Source: Candidatus Omnitrophota bacterium
Lineage (GTDB): Bacteria > Omnitrophota > Gorgyraeia > Gygaellales > Profunditerraquicolaceae
Length of the DNA: 30,689 nt
Direction: 5' to 3'
Assembly: GCA_030691865.1 (NCBI GenBank)
Contig: JAUYDL010000004.1
Span: 1 to 30,689 of the forward strand
Shown one piece after another: positions 23,142 to 30,689 of this stretch. Within the stretch, counting starts at the first letter, position 1. Each line of letters begins with the position of its first letter. The notes under the pieces were generated by a model. The model made no database searches. It was not told the origin of the DNA and saw only the letters and a list, made by a program, of their open reading frames with translations. A program made the position numbers and the translations under genes.

Positions 23142-24026
23142 TTACTTTCTTTTTATCCTGGTAAAACCGGAACAGGCAATAACTTCGAAATCCTGCTTTG
23201 CGTATTTCTCGATGTTATCCAAAAGCAGATTCAACCCCAGGGTATCCGATGAAATATGCCCGGCGATAACCACATTTAAATTAGCGTCTTTAACCTTTTT
23301 AAAATGCTCTTCACTTAAATGCATAGATACTAAAGTTCTTACTCCGGCCTTATATAATTTATCAAAAACATTAACTGATCCCTCGGTGCCTCCGGTCATC
23401 TCAAGCAAAATCTTACCTACCGGCCGTCTTGGATTACCCAGAATTATACGCGGTCCGGTATTAAATTTGGCGGCAATCTGATACTCAGGTATAGTGTTTA
23501 ATATCTTTACCACATCCTCAACCAAACGCGGCTGGTTAGATTTCTGCTTAAAAATAGCCTCTAAATATCTATACACGTGATTATCTGCCGGTGTATGCAT
23601 ATTCATAAAAGGCATGTTCAATAACCTGGCGGCATCTACCGGCCGGGTATGATTCTTCGGTAATACCCTGCGTTCTACTTCAGCCATCCTCTCTTGGACT
23701 AATCTGGCAGCAGTCTTGGCAGCAACCCCGGCTTGAGTCAACAGGTCAATCTGCAGCCGCATTACCTCATGTAAGCCGGCATAGGCCTTTCCTTCAGGAT
23801 GATGCGCAATTACCAGATCCAACCCTTCTTTTTGGCGGATGCGATCAGCAAGCAAGAGCTCCGCAACCTCAATATCAATACCCACCAGTATCTTTTTTAT
23901 CTCCAAGTCAGGAGCGCCAAAGAGGATTGCCGAATCCGGAAAAGATTTTATTGCTTTTTTTGCCTTGCGAGGATCAGCTAAACGGCCAAAACGTACTACT
24001 GAATTGTAAAAGTTAATTAACTTCAT
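23142..24026 (-). CDS. NIF3-family (DUF34) protein
   Basis: NIF3-family proteins are metal-binding, widely conserved, and sometimes assigned as GTP cyclohydrolase 1 type 2-like or tRNA-linked factors, but their main role is unsettled. The 294-aa product has the early VGIDIEVAEL strand, the metal-site IAHHPEG near residue 75, and the late GHISSDTLGLNLLLD block that supplies further ligands. It lacks the canonical opening of bacterial NIF3, so it may be a divergent subgroup. The ATG overlaps the stop of the cvpA-like gene as ATGA, and dnaG follows. Confidence 0.8.
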   Translation of the reverse strand: MKLINFYNSVVRFGRLADPRKAKKAIKSFPDSAILFGAPDLEIKKILVGIDIEVAELLLADRIRQKEGLDLVIAHHPEGKAYAGLHEVMRLQIDLLTQAGVAAKTAARLVQERMAEVERRVLPKNHTRPVDAARLLNMPFMNMHTPADNHVYRYLEAIFKQKSNQPRLVEDVVKILNTIPEYQIAAKFNTGPRIILGNPRRPVGKILLEMTGGTEGSVNVFDKLYKAGVRTLVSMHLSEEHFKKVKDANLNVVIAGHISSDTLGLNLLLDNIEKYAKQDFEVIACSGFTRIKRK

Positions 24027-24604
24027 TTACGGTTAAATTTATCCATGGCTTCTGTAACCGTGGAATTGAATTTTTCTTGAGCGGAAAATTTAGAAAAAAT
24101 ATTGCTCCAAAGCCAATTATATGTCTGGGGCGAAATTGCAAAAGCCTTACTAGCCAAATAAGAATGTTTTACCGAACTTCTAAGATAAGTAACGCTAGAA
24201 ATAACCAGAGTAAAAGATACCAAACCTACAACCAGAAAACCCCGGCCAATACCTAGAATTAATCCGGAGAATTGATTAATTTTAGGAATAGCATTCAATT
24301 GTATAAAACGGAAAAGAATGCTGCGCAAACCTACAAAACATAAATACCCAACTATAATTAATAAGAGAAAAACTATAAAATCCATAAACTCTAAAGGCAT
24401 AGCTTTAGGCAAAAAACGCCTCTGAATAAGATCCGAAAGAGTAGTATAATAGTGTAACGCGATATAAGTAGAAAATATTACACCTGAGAGCTTAAATATT
24501 TCAACGGATAAGCCCATTTTAGCAGCAATGTAACATATTCTAAATAAAACAATTAGGATAATAAAATCTAAAAAATTAAACTGCGCCAATAACCCTAAAA
24601 TCAT
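24023..24604 (-). CDS. CvpA-like membrane protein
   Basis: The 193-aa product has four or five hydrophobic helices (about residues 1-28, 33-52, 72-98, 112-140) and the CvpA pattern FNFLDFIILIVLF at the N-terminus and INQFSGLILGIGRGFLVVGLV in the middle. CvpA was named for colicin V production in E. coli and related proteins are linked to envelope stress and septal functions, so the role here is uncertain. GAGGAG precedes the ATG. It is the first gene of the operon with nif3-like, dnaG and rpoD. Confidence 0.8.
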   Translation of the reverse strand: MILGLLAQFNFLDFIILIVLFRICYIAAKMGLSVEIFKLSGVIFSTYIALHYYTTLSDLIQRRFLPKAMPLEFMDFIVFLLLIIVGYLCFVGLRSILFRFIQLNAIPKINQFSGLILGIGRGFLVVGLVSFTLVISSVTYLRSSVKHSYLASKAFAISPQTYNWLWSNIFSKFSAQEKFNSTVTEAMDKFNRK

Positions 24605-24617
24605 ATCATTCTCCTCT

Positions 24618-24679
24618 TTTTTCCCCAGCCTCCGGCGATTGGGGAAAAATGACCCCGAGCTCCCGCGAGGGGGAACATT
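24618..24679 (-). repeat. 62-bp double-hairpin intergenic repeat, copy B
   Basis: Sequence and orientation match copy A at 11228-11289 (61 of 62 bases). It lies between the promoter at 24711-24740 and the ribosome site of the cvpA-like gene, so it is transcribed as part of the 5' UTR. A role as a leader element affecting transcript stability or translation is possible. Confidence 0.85.
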
Positions 24680-24710
24680 TCCTAAACAGGCTCAATTTTA
24701 ATTATCTAAA

Positions 24711-24740
24711 AGTATAACATATATCCAATCGGATTGTCAA
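24711..24740 (-). promoter_or_regulatory. Sigma-70 promoter of the cvpA-nif3-dnaG-rpoD operon
   Basis: Consensus TTGACA (24740-24735) and near-consensus TATACT (24716-24711) are separated by 18 bp. The start would fall near 24704, giving a leader of about 100 nt that carries the double-hairpin repeat. Confidence 0.8.
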
Positions 24741-24755
24741 GGAAGGGGCCTAGAT

Positions 24756-25700
24756 TTATCCTCTGAACCAGGATATGGTGCGCTCTAGCCCAACCTCAAG
24801 TGGCACAATCGGTTCCCAATCAAGAAGTTTTTTGGCTTTGGTGATATCCGGCTGGCGCTGCTGGGGATCATCTTGGGGCAATTTCCTGAAGACAACTTTA
24901 CTTTTGGAGCCAGTTAATTTTAAAACTAGTTTTACCAATTGCATAATGGTAAATTCATGGGGATTACCCAAATTAATCGGTGAATTTTGGTCAGAAAGCA
25001 TCAAACGCAATATACCAACGACTAAGTCATCAATATAACAGAAACTTCTGGTCTGCCGGCCTTTTCCATAAACCGTTAGCGCCTTACCTGTTAAAGCCTG
25101 ATCAATAAAATTAGGCACTACCCGGCCATCATTATGACGCATTCTTGGCCCATAGGTATTAAAGATGCGCACAATCTTGGTATCCAATTTATGCACACGA
25201 TGATAGGCCATCGTAATCGCCTCGGCAAACCGCTTAGATTCATCATAGCAGCCGCGCACACCAACAGGATTAACATGACCCCAGTAGCTTTCTTTTTGCG
25301 GATGCTCCAGGGGATCACCATAAACTTCCGATGTAGAAAAAAGCATAAAAACAGCTTTCTTCTTTTTAGCTAAACCTAAAGCATTGTGTGTGCCTAAGGA
25401 GCCCACCTTTAAAGTCTGAATAGGAAAATCCAAATAATCCTTCGGAGAAGCCAATGAAGCGCAGTGTAAAACATAATCTAATTTACCGGGGACCTCGATA
25501 TAATCCGAAACGTTACAGACCTCTAAACGAAAATTCTTATCTTTGAAAAAGGTTCTTAGATTATTCCGGCTGCCTGTAATAAAATTATCCAGACAAATTA
25601 CCTTGTAATTGCCAGCCAGCAATTTTTGACACAAATGCGAGCCGATAAAACCTGCTCCTCCGGTAATCAAAACAGTCTGCTTAGGCATTTGTAAAAACAT
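24756..25700 (-). CDS. UDP-glucuronate decarboxylase / UDP-xylose synthase-like
   Basis: This extended short-chain dehydrogenase would convert UDP-glucuronate to UDP-xylose. The 314-aa product has the NAD loop GGAGFIGSH (14-22), the Uxs-type STSEVYGDPLEHPQ (122-135), the catalytic Y152 and K156 in CYDESKR, and GPRMRHNDGRVVPNF. These are closer to Uxs than to 4-epimerases or 4,6-dehydratases. A UDP-glucose dehydrogenase upstream in the cluster would supply the substrate. The first ATG (25700) touches a palindromic repeat and the ATG at 25688 gives a more standard N-terminus; neither has a clear ribosome site. Confidence 0.87.
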   Translation of the reverse strand: MFLQMPKQTVLITGGAGFIGSHLCQKLLAGNYKVICLDNFITGSRNNLRTFFKDKNFRLEVCNVSDYIEVPGKLDYVLHCASLASPKDYLDFPIQTLKVGSLGTHNALGLAKKKKAVFMLFSTSEVYGDPLEHPQKESYWGHVNPVGVRGCYDESKRFAEAITMAYHRVHKLDTKIVRIFNTYGPRMRHNDGRVVPNFIDQALTGKALTVYGKGRQTRSFCYIDDLVVGILRLMLSDQNSPINLGNPHEFTIMQLVKLVLKLTGSKSKVVFRKLPQDDPQQRQPDITKAKKLLDWEPIVPLEVGLERTISWFRG

Positions 25701-25755
25701 GGGGACGGTTCTATTTTTTCGTATTTAAAAAATAGTAAAAAATAGAACCGTCCCC
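25701..25755. repeat. 55-bp GGGGACGGTT hairpin repeat
   Basis: Perfect 19-base arms (25701-25719 and 25737-25755) begin and end with GGGGACGGTTCTA and its complement. Inside, an additional copy of the AAAAAATAG end allows an alternative hairpin (25711-25719 with 25727-25735). The outer arm shares GGGGACGGTT with the palindrome at 516-536. It fills the gap between the epimerase and decarboxylase genes. The form resembles REP-type elements handled by IS200-like (RAYT) transposases. Confidence 0.75.
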
Positions 25756-25760
25756 TGATT

Positions 25761-26696
25761 TTAAAGCTTCGAATTCCAGAATTCAACAGTAATTTTCAAT
25801 CCGTCAATAAAATTAACTCTGGATTTAAAATTTAATAACTTAGCGGCTTTTCCAATATCCGCCAATGTCTTAAATACATCCCCAGGCCGCTTCGGGAATA
25901 ATTTAGGGCGGATATCTTTGCCCAGGATTTTATTTAGAATTTTAACTAAATCCAAAACTGATGTATCTTTACCTCCGGCAATATTAAAAATACCGTATTT
26001 AACTTTATGGGCTCCGGCGGCGAGTAAATTGGCTAACACCACATTCTGCACAAATGTAAAATCCCGGGACTGGCGGCCATTACCAAAAATCGGCGGAGAC
26101 TGATTCTTAAGTAAACAATTAATAAACTTAGGGATGACTACCGCATAATCATCGTCCAGGGACTGGCGCGGCCCAAAGACATTAAAATAGCGTAAGGCAA
26201 CTGTAGGTAAGCCAAAATACAGGCTAAATATCTTACAATAATATTCACCGGTTAATTTACTCAGGGCATAAGGTGAGATCGGGCTGGGAATAAAACTTTC
26301 CTTTTCCGGGTAATCTTTCACTTCTCCATACACGGAACTGGATGAAGCGAAAACAAAACGTTTTACTTTATTCTGCACCGAAGCCTCCAGCATATTAAGC
26401 GTTCCATCAATATTAACACGATTGTAGGCATGCGGCTCGATCATGCTTTTAGGCACGCTTCTTAAGGCAGCCTGATGTAAAACAAAATCAATGTGTTTGG
26501 CCGCTTTAATACAAGCCGCCGCTGAACAGATATCCCCCTTAACTAAGTCGATCTTTTTTTCTAAACCATTAAGGTTAGAGATCTTTCCGCTGGAAAAATT
26601 ATCCAAAACCCGTACATATTCACCTTGTTTAACTAGCGCCTCCACAATATGTGAACCAATAAAACCCGCCCCACCGGTTACCAAAAACCTGCTCAT
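25761..26696 (-). CDS. NAD-dependent UDP-hexose/UDP-HexNAc 4-epimerase (WbpP/Gne-like)
   Basis: The 311-aa extended short-chain dehydrogenase has GGAGFIGSH (8-16), ASSSSVYG with the catalytic serine near 120, and Y143/K147 in YALSKLTGEYY. The HQAALRSVPKSMIEP segment is like that of WbpP-type enzymes, which interconvert UDP-GlcNAc/GlcNAcUA and the galacto forms. Its substrate is not certain. The ATG overlaps the stop of the neighbouring UDP-HexNAc dehydrogenase gene as ATGA, so the pair probably works in sequence to make a UDP-N-acetyl-galactosaminuronate or similar sugar. Confidence 0.85.
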   Translation of the reverse strand: MSRFLVTGGAGFIGSHIVEALVKQGEYVRVLDNFSSGKISNLNGLEKKIDLVKGDICSAAACIKAAKHIDFVLHQAALRSVPKSMIEPHAYNRVNIDGTLNMLEASVQNKVKRFVFASSSSVYGEVKDYPEKESFIPSPISPYALSKLTGEYYCKIFSLYFGLPTVALRYFNVFGPRQSLDDDYAVVIPKFINCLLKNQSPPIFGNGRQSRDFTFVQNVVLANLLAAGAHKVKYGIFNIAGGKDTSVLDLVKILNKILGKDIRPKLFPKRPGDVFKTLADIGKAAKLLNFKSRVNFIDGLKITVEFWNSKL

Positions 26697-28003
26697 AGCC
26701 TCTCTACCTTTTCTGCATATTTTCCTTTAAAAACGTTTCGGGAATCAAAAATAAATTTTGCATTTTTTAATAAAGCAGCGTAATTGACTCCGGCATGATC
26801 CGTAGCAATAATACAGGCGTCAAATTCTTTAATTTTTTTAGCACTCAGCGCCACGGATTCTAAATCCAGCCCCTCAAGCTTAAGATATGGTATCAGCGGA
26901 TCCGAATAGGAAATTTTAGCGCCTTGTCTTTTTAAGCTGTTGATTACATCGATACTCGGTGACTTGCGTAAATCTTTAATATCCTTTTTATAAGTAACCC
27001 CAATCACTAATATTTTTGCACCCTCAAGCCTCCTTCCTTTTCGCAGCAAAGCCTCTTTAATTCTTTTGACGATATATTCAGGCATATAATTTATTACATT
27101 AGAAGCCAGTTTAATAAAACGCGAATGAAAACCAAATCTTTTAGCCTTCCAATGCAGGTACAAAGGGTCTTTAGGGATACAGTGGCCCCCTACCCCCGGC
27201 CCGGGATAAAAAGGCATAAAACCAAACGGCTTGGTACTGGCGGCGCAAACAACCTCCCAGATATCAATTTTCATTTTATGCGCCATCATTGATAGCTCGT
27301 CGATCAATCCAATATTAATTAAGCGAAAGGTATTCTCCAGCAGCTTCACGGTTTCCGCGGCACGACAGCTGCTTACAGGAACAACCTGCTTAATAATAAT
27401 TCGATAAACTGCCGCCGCCAACTGCGTAGCTTTATGGCTAAGCCCGCCAATAACCTTGGGAATCTTATGCACGGGAAATTTTTTATTCCCCGGGTCAATC
27501 CTTTCGGGTGAGAAACAAAGGTAGAAATCTTTACCATGCCTGAAACCGCGATTTTGGAAAATCGGCAAGATCTCTTCTTCGGTTGTCCCGGGATAGGTAG
27601 TGCTCTCTAAAATTACCAGCGCGCCGTTTTTTAAATGCAGAGCAACCTGGCTTACTGCATTCCTAATAAAAGAAATATCCGGAAGATATTTTCCTTTCAA
27701 AGGGGTAGGGACACAAATTAAGACTGCATCGGCCTGCTGAATATCCGTGAAATCCGCGCTGGCCTTAAAATATCCGCTAGCCAGCATATCGGTTAACTCT
27801 CGGCTGCTTATATCGCTGATATAAGATTTTCGATGAGCAATAGATTTCAGGCGGTCGGCATCAATTTCAATCCCCATTACCTTAACCTTTTTTTTGGCAA
27901 ATTCTAAAGCCAAAGGAAATCCAACATAACCCAAACCTACTACCGCAATCTTTAACTGTTTATTTTTTATTTTTTTATCTAAATCCAATAAAATTTTATC
28001 CAT
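26693..28003 (-). CDS. UDP-N-acetylhexosamine 6-dehydrogenase (WbpA/WecC/TviB family)
   Basis: This enzyme oxidises the C6 hydroxyl of a UDP-HexNAc to a carboxylate with two NAD. From the chosen ATG it is 436 aa, with GLGYVGFPLALEFA (23-36), LESTTYPGTTEE (132-143), a central helical dimer domain and catalytic Cys275 in GGHCIPKDP. The latter form separates it from UDP-glucose dehydrogenases (GGSCFPKD). A longer frame reaches 28081, but its first 26 residues overlap the upstream gene and are not family-like. The ATG at 28003 overlaps that gene by 8 bp. Confidence 0.92.
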   Translation of the reverse strand: MDKILLDLDKKIKNKQLKIAVVGLGYVGFPLALEFAKKKVKVMGIEIDADRLKSIAHRKSYISDISSRELTDMLASGYFKASADFTDIQQADAVLICVPTPLKGKYLPDISFIRNAVSQVALHLKNGALVILESTTYPGTTEEEILPIFQNRGFRHGKDFYLCFSPERIDPGNKKFPVHKIPKVIGGLSHKATQLAAAVYRIIIKQVVPVSSCRAAETVKLLENTFRLINIGLIDELSMMAHKMKIDIWEVVCAASTKPFGFMPFYPGPGVGGHCIPKDPLYLHWKAKRFGFHSRFIKLASNVINYMPEYIVKRIKEALLRKGRRLEGAKILVIGVTYKKDIKDLRKSPSIDVINSLKRQGAKISYSDPLIPYLKLEGLDLESVALSAKKIKEFDACIIATDHAGVNYAALLKNAKFIFDSRNVFKGKYAEKVERL

Positions 28004-29294
28004 TTCCCCGGCCCACTCCGATATAGGTAAAACCCAGATCCATAAACAGCTTAGGATTATAAATATTCCTACCGTCAACAATCAGCGCACGTTTTAACTT
28101 TTTTTTCAATTTTATAAAATCCAGCTCCTTAAATTCATTCCATTCTGTAGCAATAATAAGGCAATCGGCGCCTTCGGCAGCTTGATACGCATTTTTACAA
28201 AAAACAACATTTTTCAGGATTTTTTTGGCCTTCTCCATGGCCTGAGGGTCATAAACCTTAATTTTTGCCCCTTCCTGGATTAGTGCGTTAATCAAATCAA
28301 TACTGGGAGAATTTCTTAAATCATCGGTGTTCGGCTTAAAAGCCAGCCCTAAAACAGCAATAGTTTTATCTTTAATAATCCATAAAGTATCTTTTATTTT
28401 TTGCAGAACAAAGGCTTTCTGTTCCTCATTTGTATCCCTTACTGCCTTAAGAATTTTAAAATCATAACCTAATTTTTCGGCAATCGTTATAAAGGCATCC
28501 ATATCTTTAGGAAAACATGAACCGCCATAGCCTATTCCCGCATGCAGAAAATAACGGCCAATACGATTATCCAAACCCATTCCCTGGGCTACCTCTTTTA
28601 TATCCGCACCCACCTTATCGCAAATGCGGGCTATAGCATTGATAAATGAAATCTTGGTAGCCAAAAAAGCATTCGAAGCATGTTTAATTAATTCAGCTGA
28701 TTTAATATTAGTAATTAAAATCGGCCGGTTCAAAGGTTGATACAGATCAGTCATTATCTGTTTTGCCTTTATGCTTTCTACCCCTACCACAATCCGGTCA
28801 GGATGGGTAAAATCATTTATGGCAGAACCCTCTCTTAAGAACTCCGGATTGGAAACTACGTCAAATTTATGGCCTTTTTTAATATAGGTAGCAATTGTCT
28901 TCTTGACCCAGGCACAGGTCTCCACCGGCACAGTAGATTTTTCTACGATTAAACGGTAGCCGTCCATATTTTGCGCAATAGCGCGGGCAACGTTTTCTAT
29001 GCCGGTTAAATCCGCTTCGCCGTTTTCTAACGCAGGAGTACCTACGGCGATAAAAATTACCTCGCTGGCCTGCACAGCTGCCTTAATGCTTGAGGTAAAT
29101 TTAAGCCGTTTATTCTTAAGATTAAGCTTAATGAGCTCTTCTAGGCCCGGCTCATAAATAGGGACTGACCCTTTTTTAAGATGAGAGATTTTCTCGGCGT
29201 CATTATCAGCACAAATAACTTTATTACCTAACTCAGCAAAACAAGCCCCAGTAACTAAACCCACATAACCTGAACCGATGATTGAAATATTCAT
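27996..29294 (-). CDS. ugd: UDP-glucose 6-dehydrogenase
   Basis: This enzyme makes UDP-glucuronate from UDP-glucose. The 432-aa product has the N-terminal GSGYVGLVTGACFAELG Rossmann loop (8-24), EKSTVPVETC, SNPEFLREGSA with the catalytic Glu, and Cys260 in GYGGSCFPKD, followed by a second Rossmann domain (LGLAFKPNTDDLRNSPS). AAGGTG precedes the ATG. It is a paralogue of the gene just downstream, with a different substrate signature. UDP-glucuronate would feed the Uxs-like enzyme. Confidence 0.95.
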   Translation of the reverse strand: MNISIIGSGYVGLVTGACFAELGNKVICADNDAEKISHLKKGSVPIYEPGLEELIKLNLKNKRLKFTSSIKAAVQASEVIFIAVGTPALENGEADLTGIENVARAIAQNMDGYRLIVEKSTVPVETCAWVKKTIATYIKKGHKFDVVSNPEFLREGSAINDFTHPDRIVVGVESIKAKQIMTDLYQPLNRPILITNIKSAELIKHASNAFLATKISFINAIARICDKVGADIKEVAQGMGLDNRIGRYFLHAGIGYGGSCFPKDMDAFITIAEKLGYDFKILKAVRDTNEEQKAFVLQKIKDTLWIIKDKTIAVLGLAFKPNTDDLRNSPSIDLINALIQEGAKIKVYDPQAMEKAKKILKNVVFCKNAYQAAEGADCLIIATEWNEFKELDFIKLKKKLKRALIVDGRNIYNPKLFMDLGFTYIGVGRGNG

Positions 29295-29321
29295 TTGGGC
29301 ACCTTTTAAATTTTAAGGATT

Positions 29322-30689
29322 TTACTGCACTCCGGATTTCTTTTTAGTCATGGCTTGATCAAATCCGAATTCATTTTCAGGGAAAGCCTTAAGCCTAAAA
29401 AGAAAGAATATGGTTGTGCCGGAAATCTCTTTTTTATTAAGAGTAATGTCCAGTTCCCAACAGTGCAGATCGCGAGTTAAGGTATACTCCTGCTCCTGGA
29501 AGCCGAAGTCAAGAGAACTAGACTTCTTAAGGTTAAACCGTTCATAAATACCAAATTTCCACTTGGGGCTCAGGCGCCAGTTAAACCCAATGGTAACTTC
29601 ATTACTGCCTTTTCTTACATAACGCTGGCCAATAGTAAATGTGCGCTCCTTACCTAAATCAAAGCCTAAGTCATAATTAATTGATGAAAATTTATTATAA
29701 TTCACATTCGCATCTCCGTTCACAAGTCCATGTTCTGAATGTTCAAAGGTTGCATCGGATTCAAATCTTAACCAGGAATAAGGCAACACCTTTAAGTTAA
29801 AGCGAATATCCGAAAAATTATCTTTCAACCCCTCTCCTGTTCGTGGAGTAGTAAAAAAAGCATTATCCCCTAATTTTGGATCAAGCACATATTCAGTAGT
29901 TATTAAGAAATCCACAAAATCCACGCTCTGGCCATTACGCTTAGTCTGCAACTTATTCGACAAATTTAAGGTAGCGGTATTACCGCGGTAAATCGCATCT
30001 GTCGCGTCTATCTGTTTTATATTTCTTGTCGGAATAGTCGGCGGATGCGTATACAGATACCCTATACTAGGGGTAATAATATGGCGTAAAGCGTTAATAT
30101 CTAAACCAAGAAAGTTTGTTTTGACATTATAAATACGGTAAAACTTAGTGCTCATATCCGCGCCGCTGTAAAAGATTGTACGTATAATTCCGCTCTGGTC
30201 ATTGGCGCCTTGATCATAAAAAGTCTGGCGGCTGGAAACAAATGGCTTAAATTGAATAAAAGCAATCTTAGTCGGCAGAGAAAAGGTATTCTTAGTATCG
30301 AGGCGGGTATCAGTGACATTATCTCTATCCTGACTATAAATTGCTGCTGATGGATCTGAAGTAACAACCTTCTTTTTATTATAATTACCCAGTTGGCTTA
30401 CATTTTCAAAATAAAGCGGGCTCTCTCCTAATTGTAAACTTGGCAGATTATAATTTATTTCCGGTTTCTTTTCTATCTGGTTAAACCATTTAGTAGTGCG
30501 TAATTGTAGAAGCACATCCAAACTAGAATAATTAAAAGCATGATGAAAAAGGGCATAGCTTAGCGGTTCAGTATCCTTCTCATATTCCCTGAAAAAATAA
30601 TCTTGTAGAAAACTACGAGCGGAAGGATAAGTTGTATCATTTTTTCTTCTTTGATCGGTAATCTTAAAAAACTCCGTAGTAACATTAGT
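29322..30689 (-). CDS. lptD: LptD-like outer-membrane LPS assembly protein, C-terminal part
   Basis: The frame is open without a stop to the right end of the window, so the gene is truncated there. About 455 residues of the C-terminal side are seen. They alternate in the beta-strand pattern of an LptD-type barrel, with EFFKITDQRR, SSLDVLLQLRTTKWF, NINALRHIITPSIGYLY-like (here DINALRHIITPSIGYLY) and WKFGIYERFN motifs. LptD places LPS in the outer leaflet with LptE. An internal TTG at 30521 is unlikely to be the start because the sequence upstream is clearly part of the protein. The nucleotide-sugar genes downstream fit LPS or surface-polysaccharide assembly. Confidence 0.85.
   Translation of the reverse strand, partial: TNVTTEFFKITDQRRKNDTTYPSARSFLQDYFFREYEKDTEPLSYALFHHAFNYSSLDVLLQLRTTKWFNQIEKKPEINYNLPSLQLGESPLYFENVSQLGNYNKKKVVTSDPSAAIYSQDRDNVTDTRLDTKNTFSLPTKIAFIQFKPFVSSRQTFYDQGANDQSGIIRTIFYSGADMSTKFYRIYNVKTNFLGLDINALRHIITPSIGYLYTHPPTIPTRNIKQIDATDAIYRGNTATLNLSNKLQTKRNGQSVDFVDFLITTEYVLDPKLGDNAFFTTPRTGEGLKDNFSDIRFNLKVLPYSWLRFESDATFEHSEHGLVNGDANVNYNKFSSINYDLGFDLGKERTFTIGQRYVRKGSNEVTIGFNWRLSPKWKFGIYERFNLKKSSSLDFGFQEQEYTLTRDLHCWELDITLNKKEISGTTIFFLFRLKAFPENEFGFDQAMTKKKSGVQ

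Noticed and set aside
1..30689. CRISPR array or insertion sequence
   Set aside because: No regularly spaced short repeats, and no transposase or terminal inverted repeats around an ORF, were seen.

Overview
The window looks like chromosomal DNA from a Gram-negative, moderately AT-rich, uncultivated bacterium. The outer-membrane LptD-type barrel at the right edge shows a diderm. The long minus-strand runs of housekeeping genes in an unusual mix (lipid synthesis, signal peptidase, LepA, aromatic amino acids, ScpB, RuvAC, YebC) recall candidate phyla such as Omnitrophota. That placement is an impression from gene content, because there is no rRNA or other decisive marker here. Almost everything is on the minus strand, so the operons read right to left.

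Right block (about 24.75-30.69 kb): the 3' part of an lptD-like gene, then two paralogous nucleotide-sugar dehydrogenases (a UDP-glucose type and a WbpA/WecC type), a UDP-HexNAc 4-epimerase-like gene and a UDP-xylose-synthase-like gene. Together they would supply uronic and amino sugars, and probably UDP-xylose, for surface polysaccharide or LPS. A 55-bp hairpin repeat sits between the last two.

Core operon (19.7-24.75 kb): a clear promoter, a 62-bp double-hairpin repeat in the 5' UTR, then cvpA-like, nif3-like, dnaG and rpoD, closed by an intrinsic terminator.

Accessory region (about 12.8-19.7 kb): a PAS/GGDEF/HD-GYP signalling protein; a ribbon-helix-helix/PemK toxin-antitoxin pair with its own promoter and candidate operator; and a 2.6-kb segment bounded by 95-bp direct repeats. 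Each repeat contains the 5' half of a CAT-anticodon tRNA gene and a 36-bp palindrome. Inside the segment are a plus-strand NYN-domain RNase, a candidate roughly 80-nt convergent sRNA, a roughly 300-nt GC-rich candidate structured RNA or leader with a 17-codon ORF, and three small genes, one a BamE-like lipoprotein. This RNA-rich segment is the most unusual part of the window.

Left core block (0.5-13 kb): two tRNAs (CAT and Val-CAC), a coiled-coil zinc-ribbon protein, an RNase HI-type gene whose stop abuts the RNase P RNA gene, a second copy of the 62-bp repeat, then yebC, ruvC, ruvA, scpB, pheA, hisC, a DAHP synthase gene, tyrA, cmk, lepA, lepB, pgsA and plsY. These genes are nearly all overlapping or a few bases apart, often by ATGA, which points to one translationally coupled transcript. 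The DAHP synthase, PheA, TyrA and aminotransferase supply the entry step and the terminal branches to Phe and Tyr. A palindromic terminator-like element follows plsY. A small unknown gene with its own promoter lies at the left edge.
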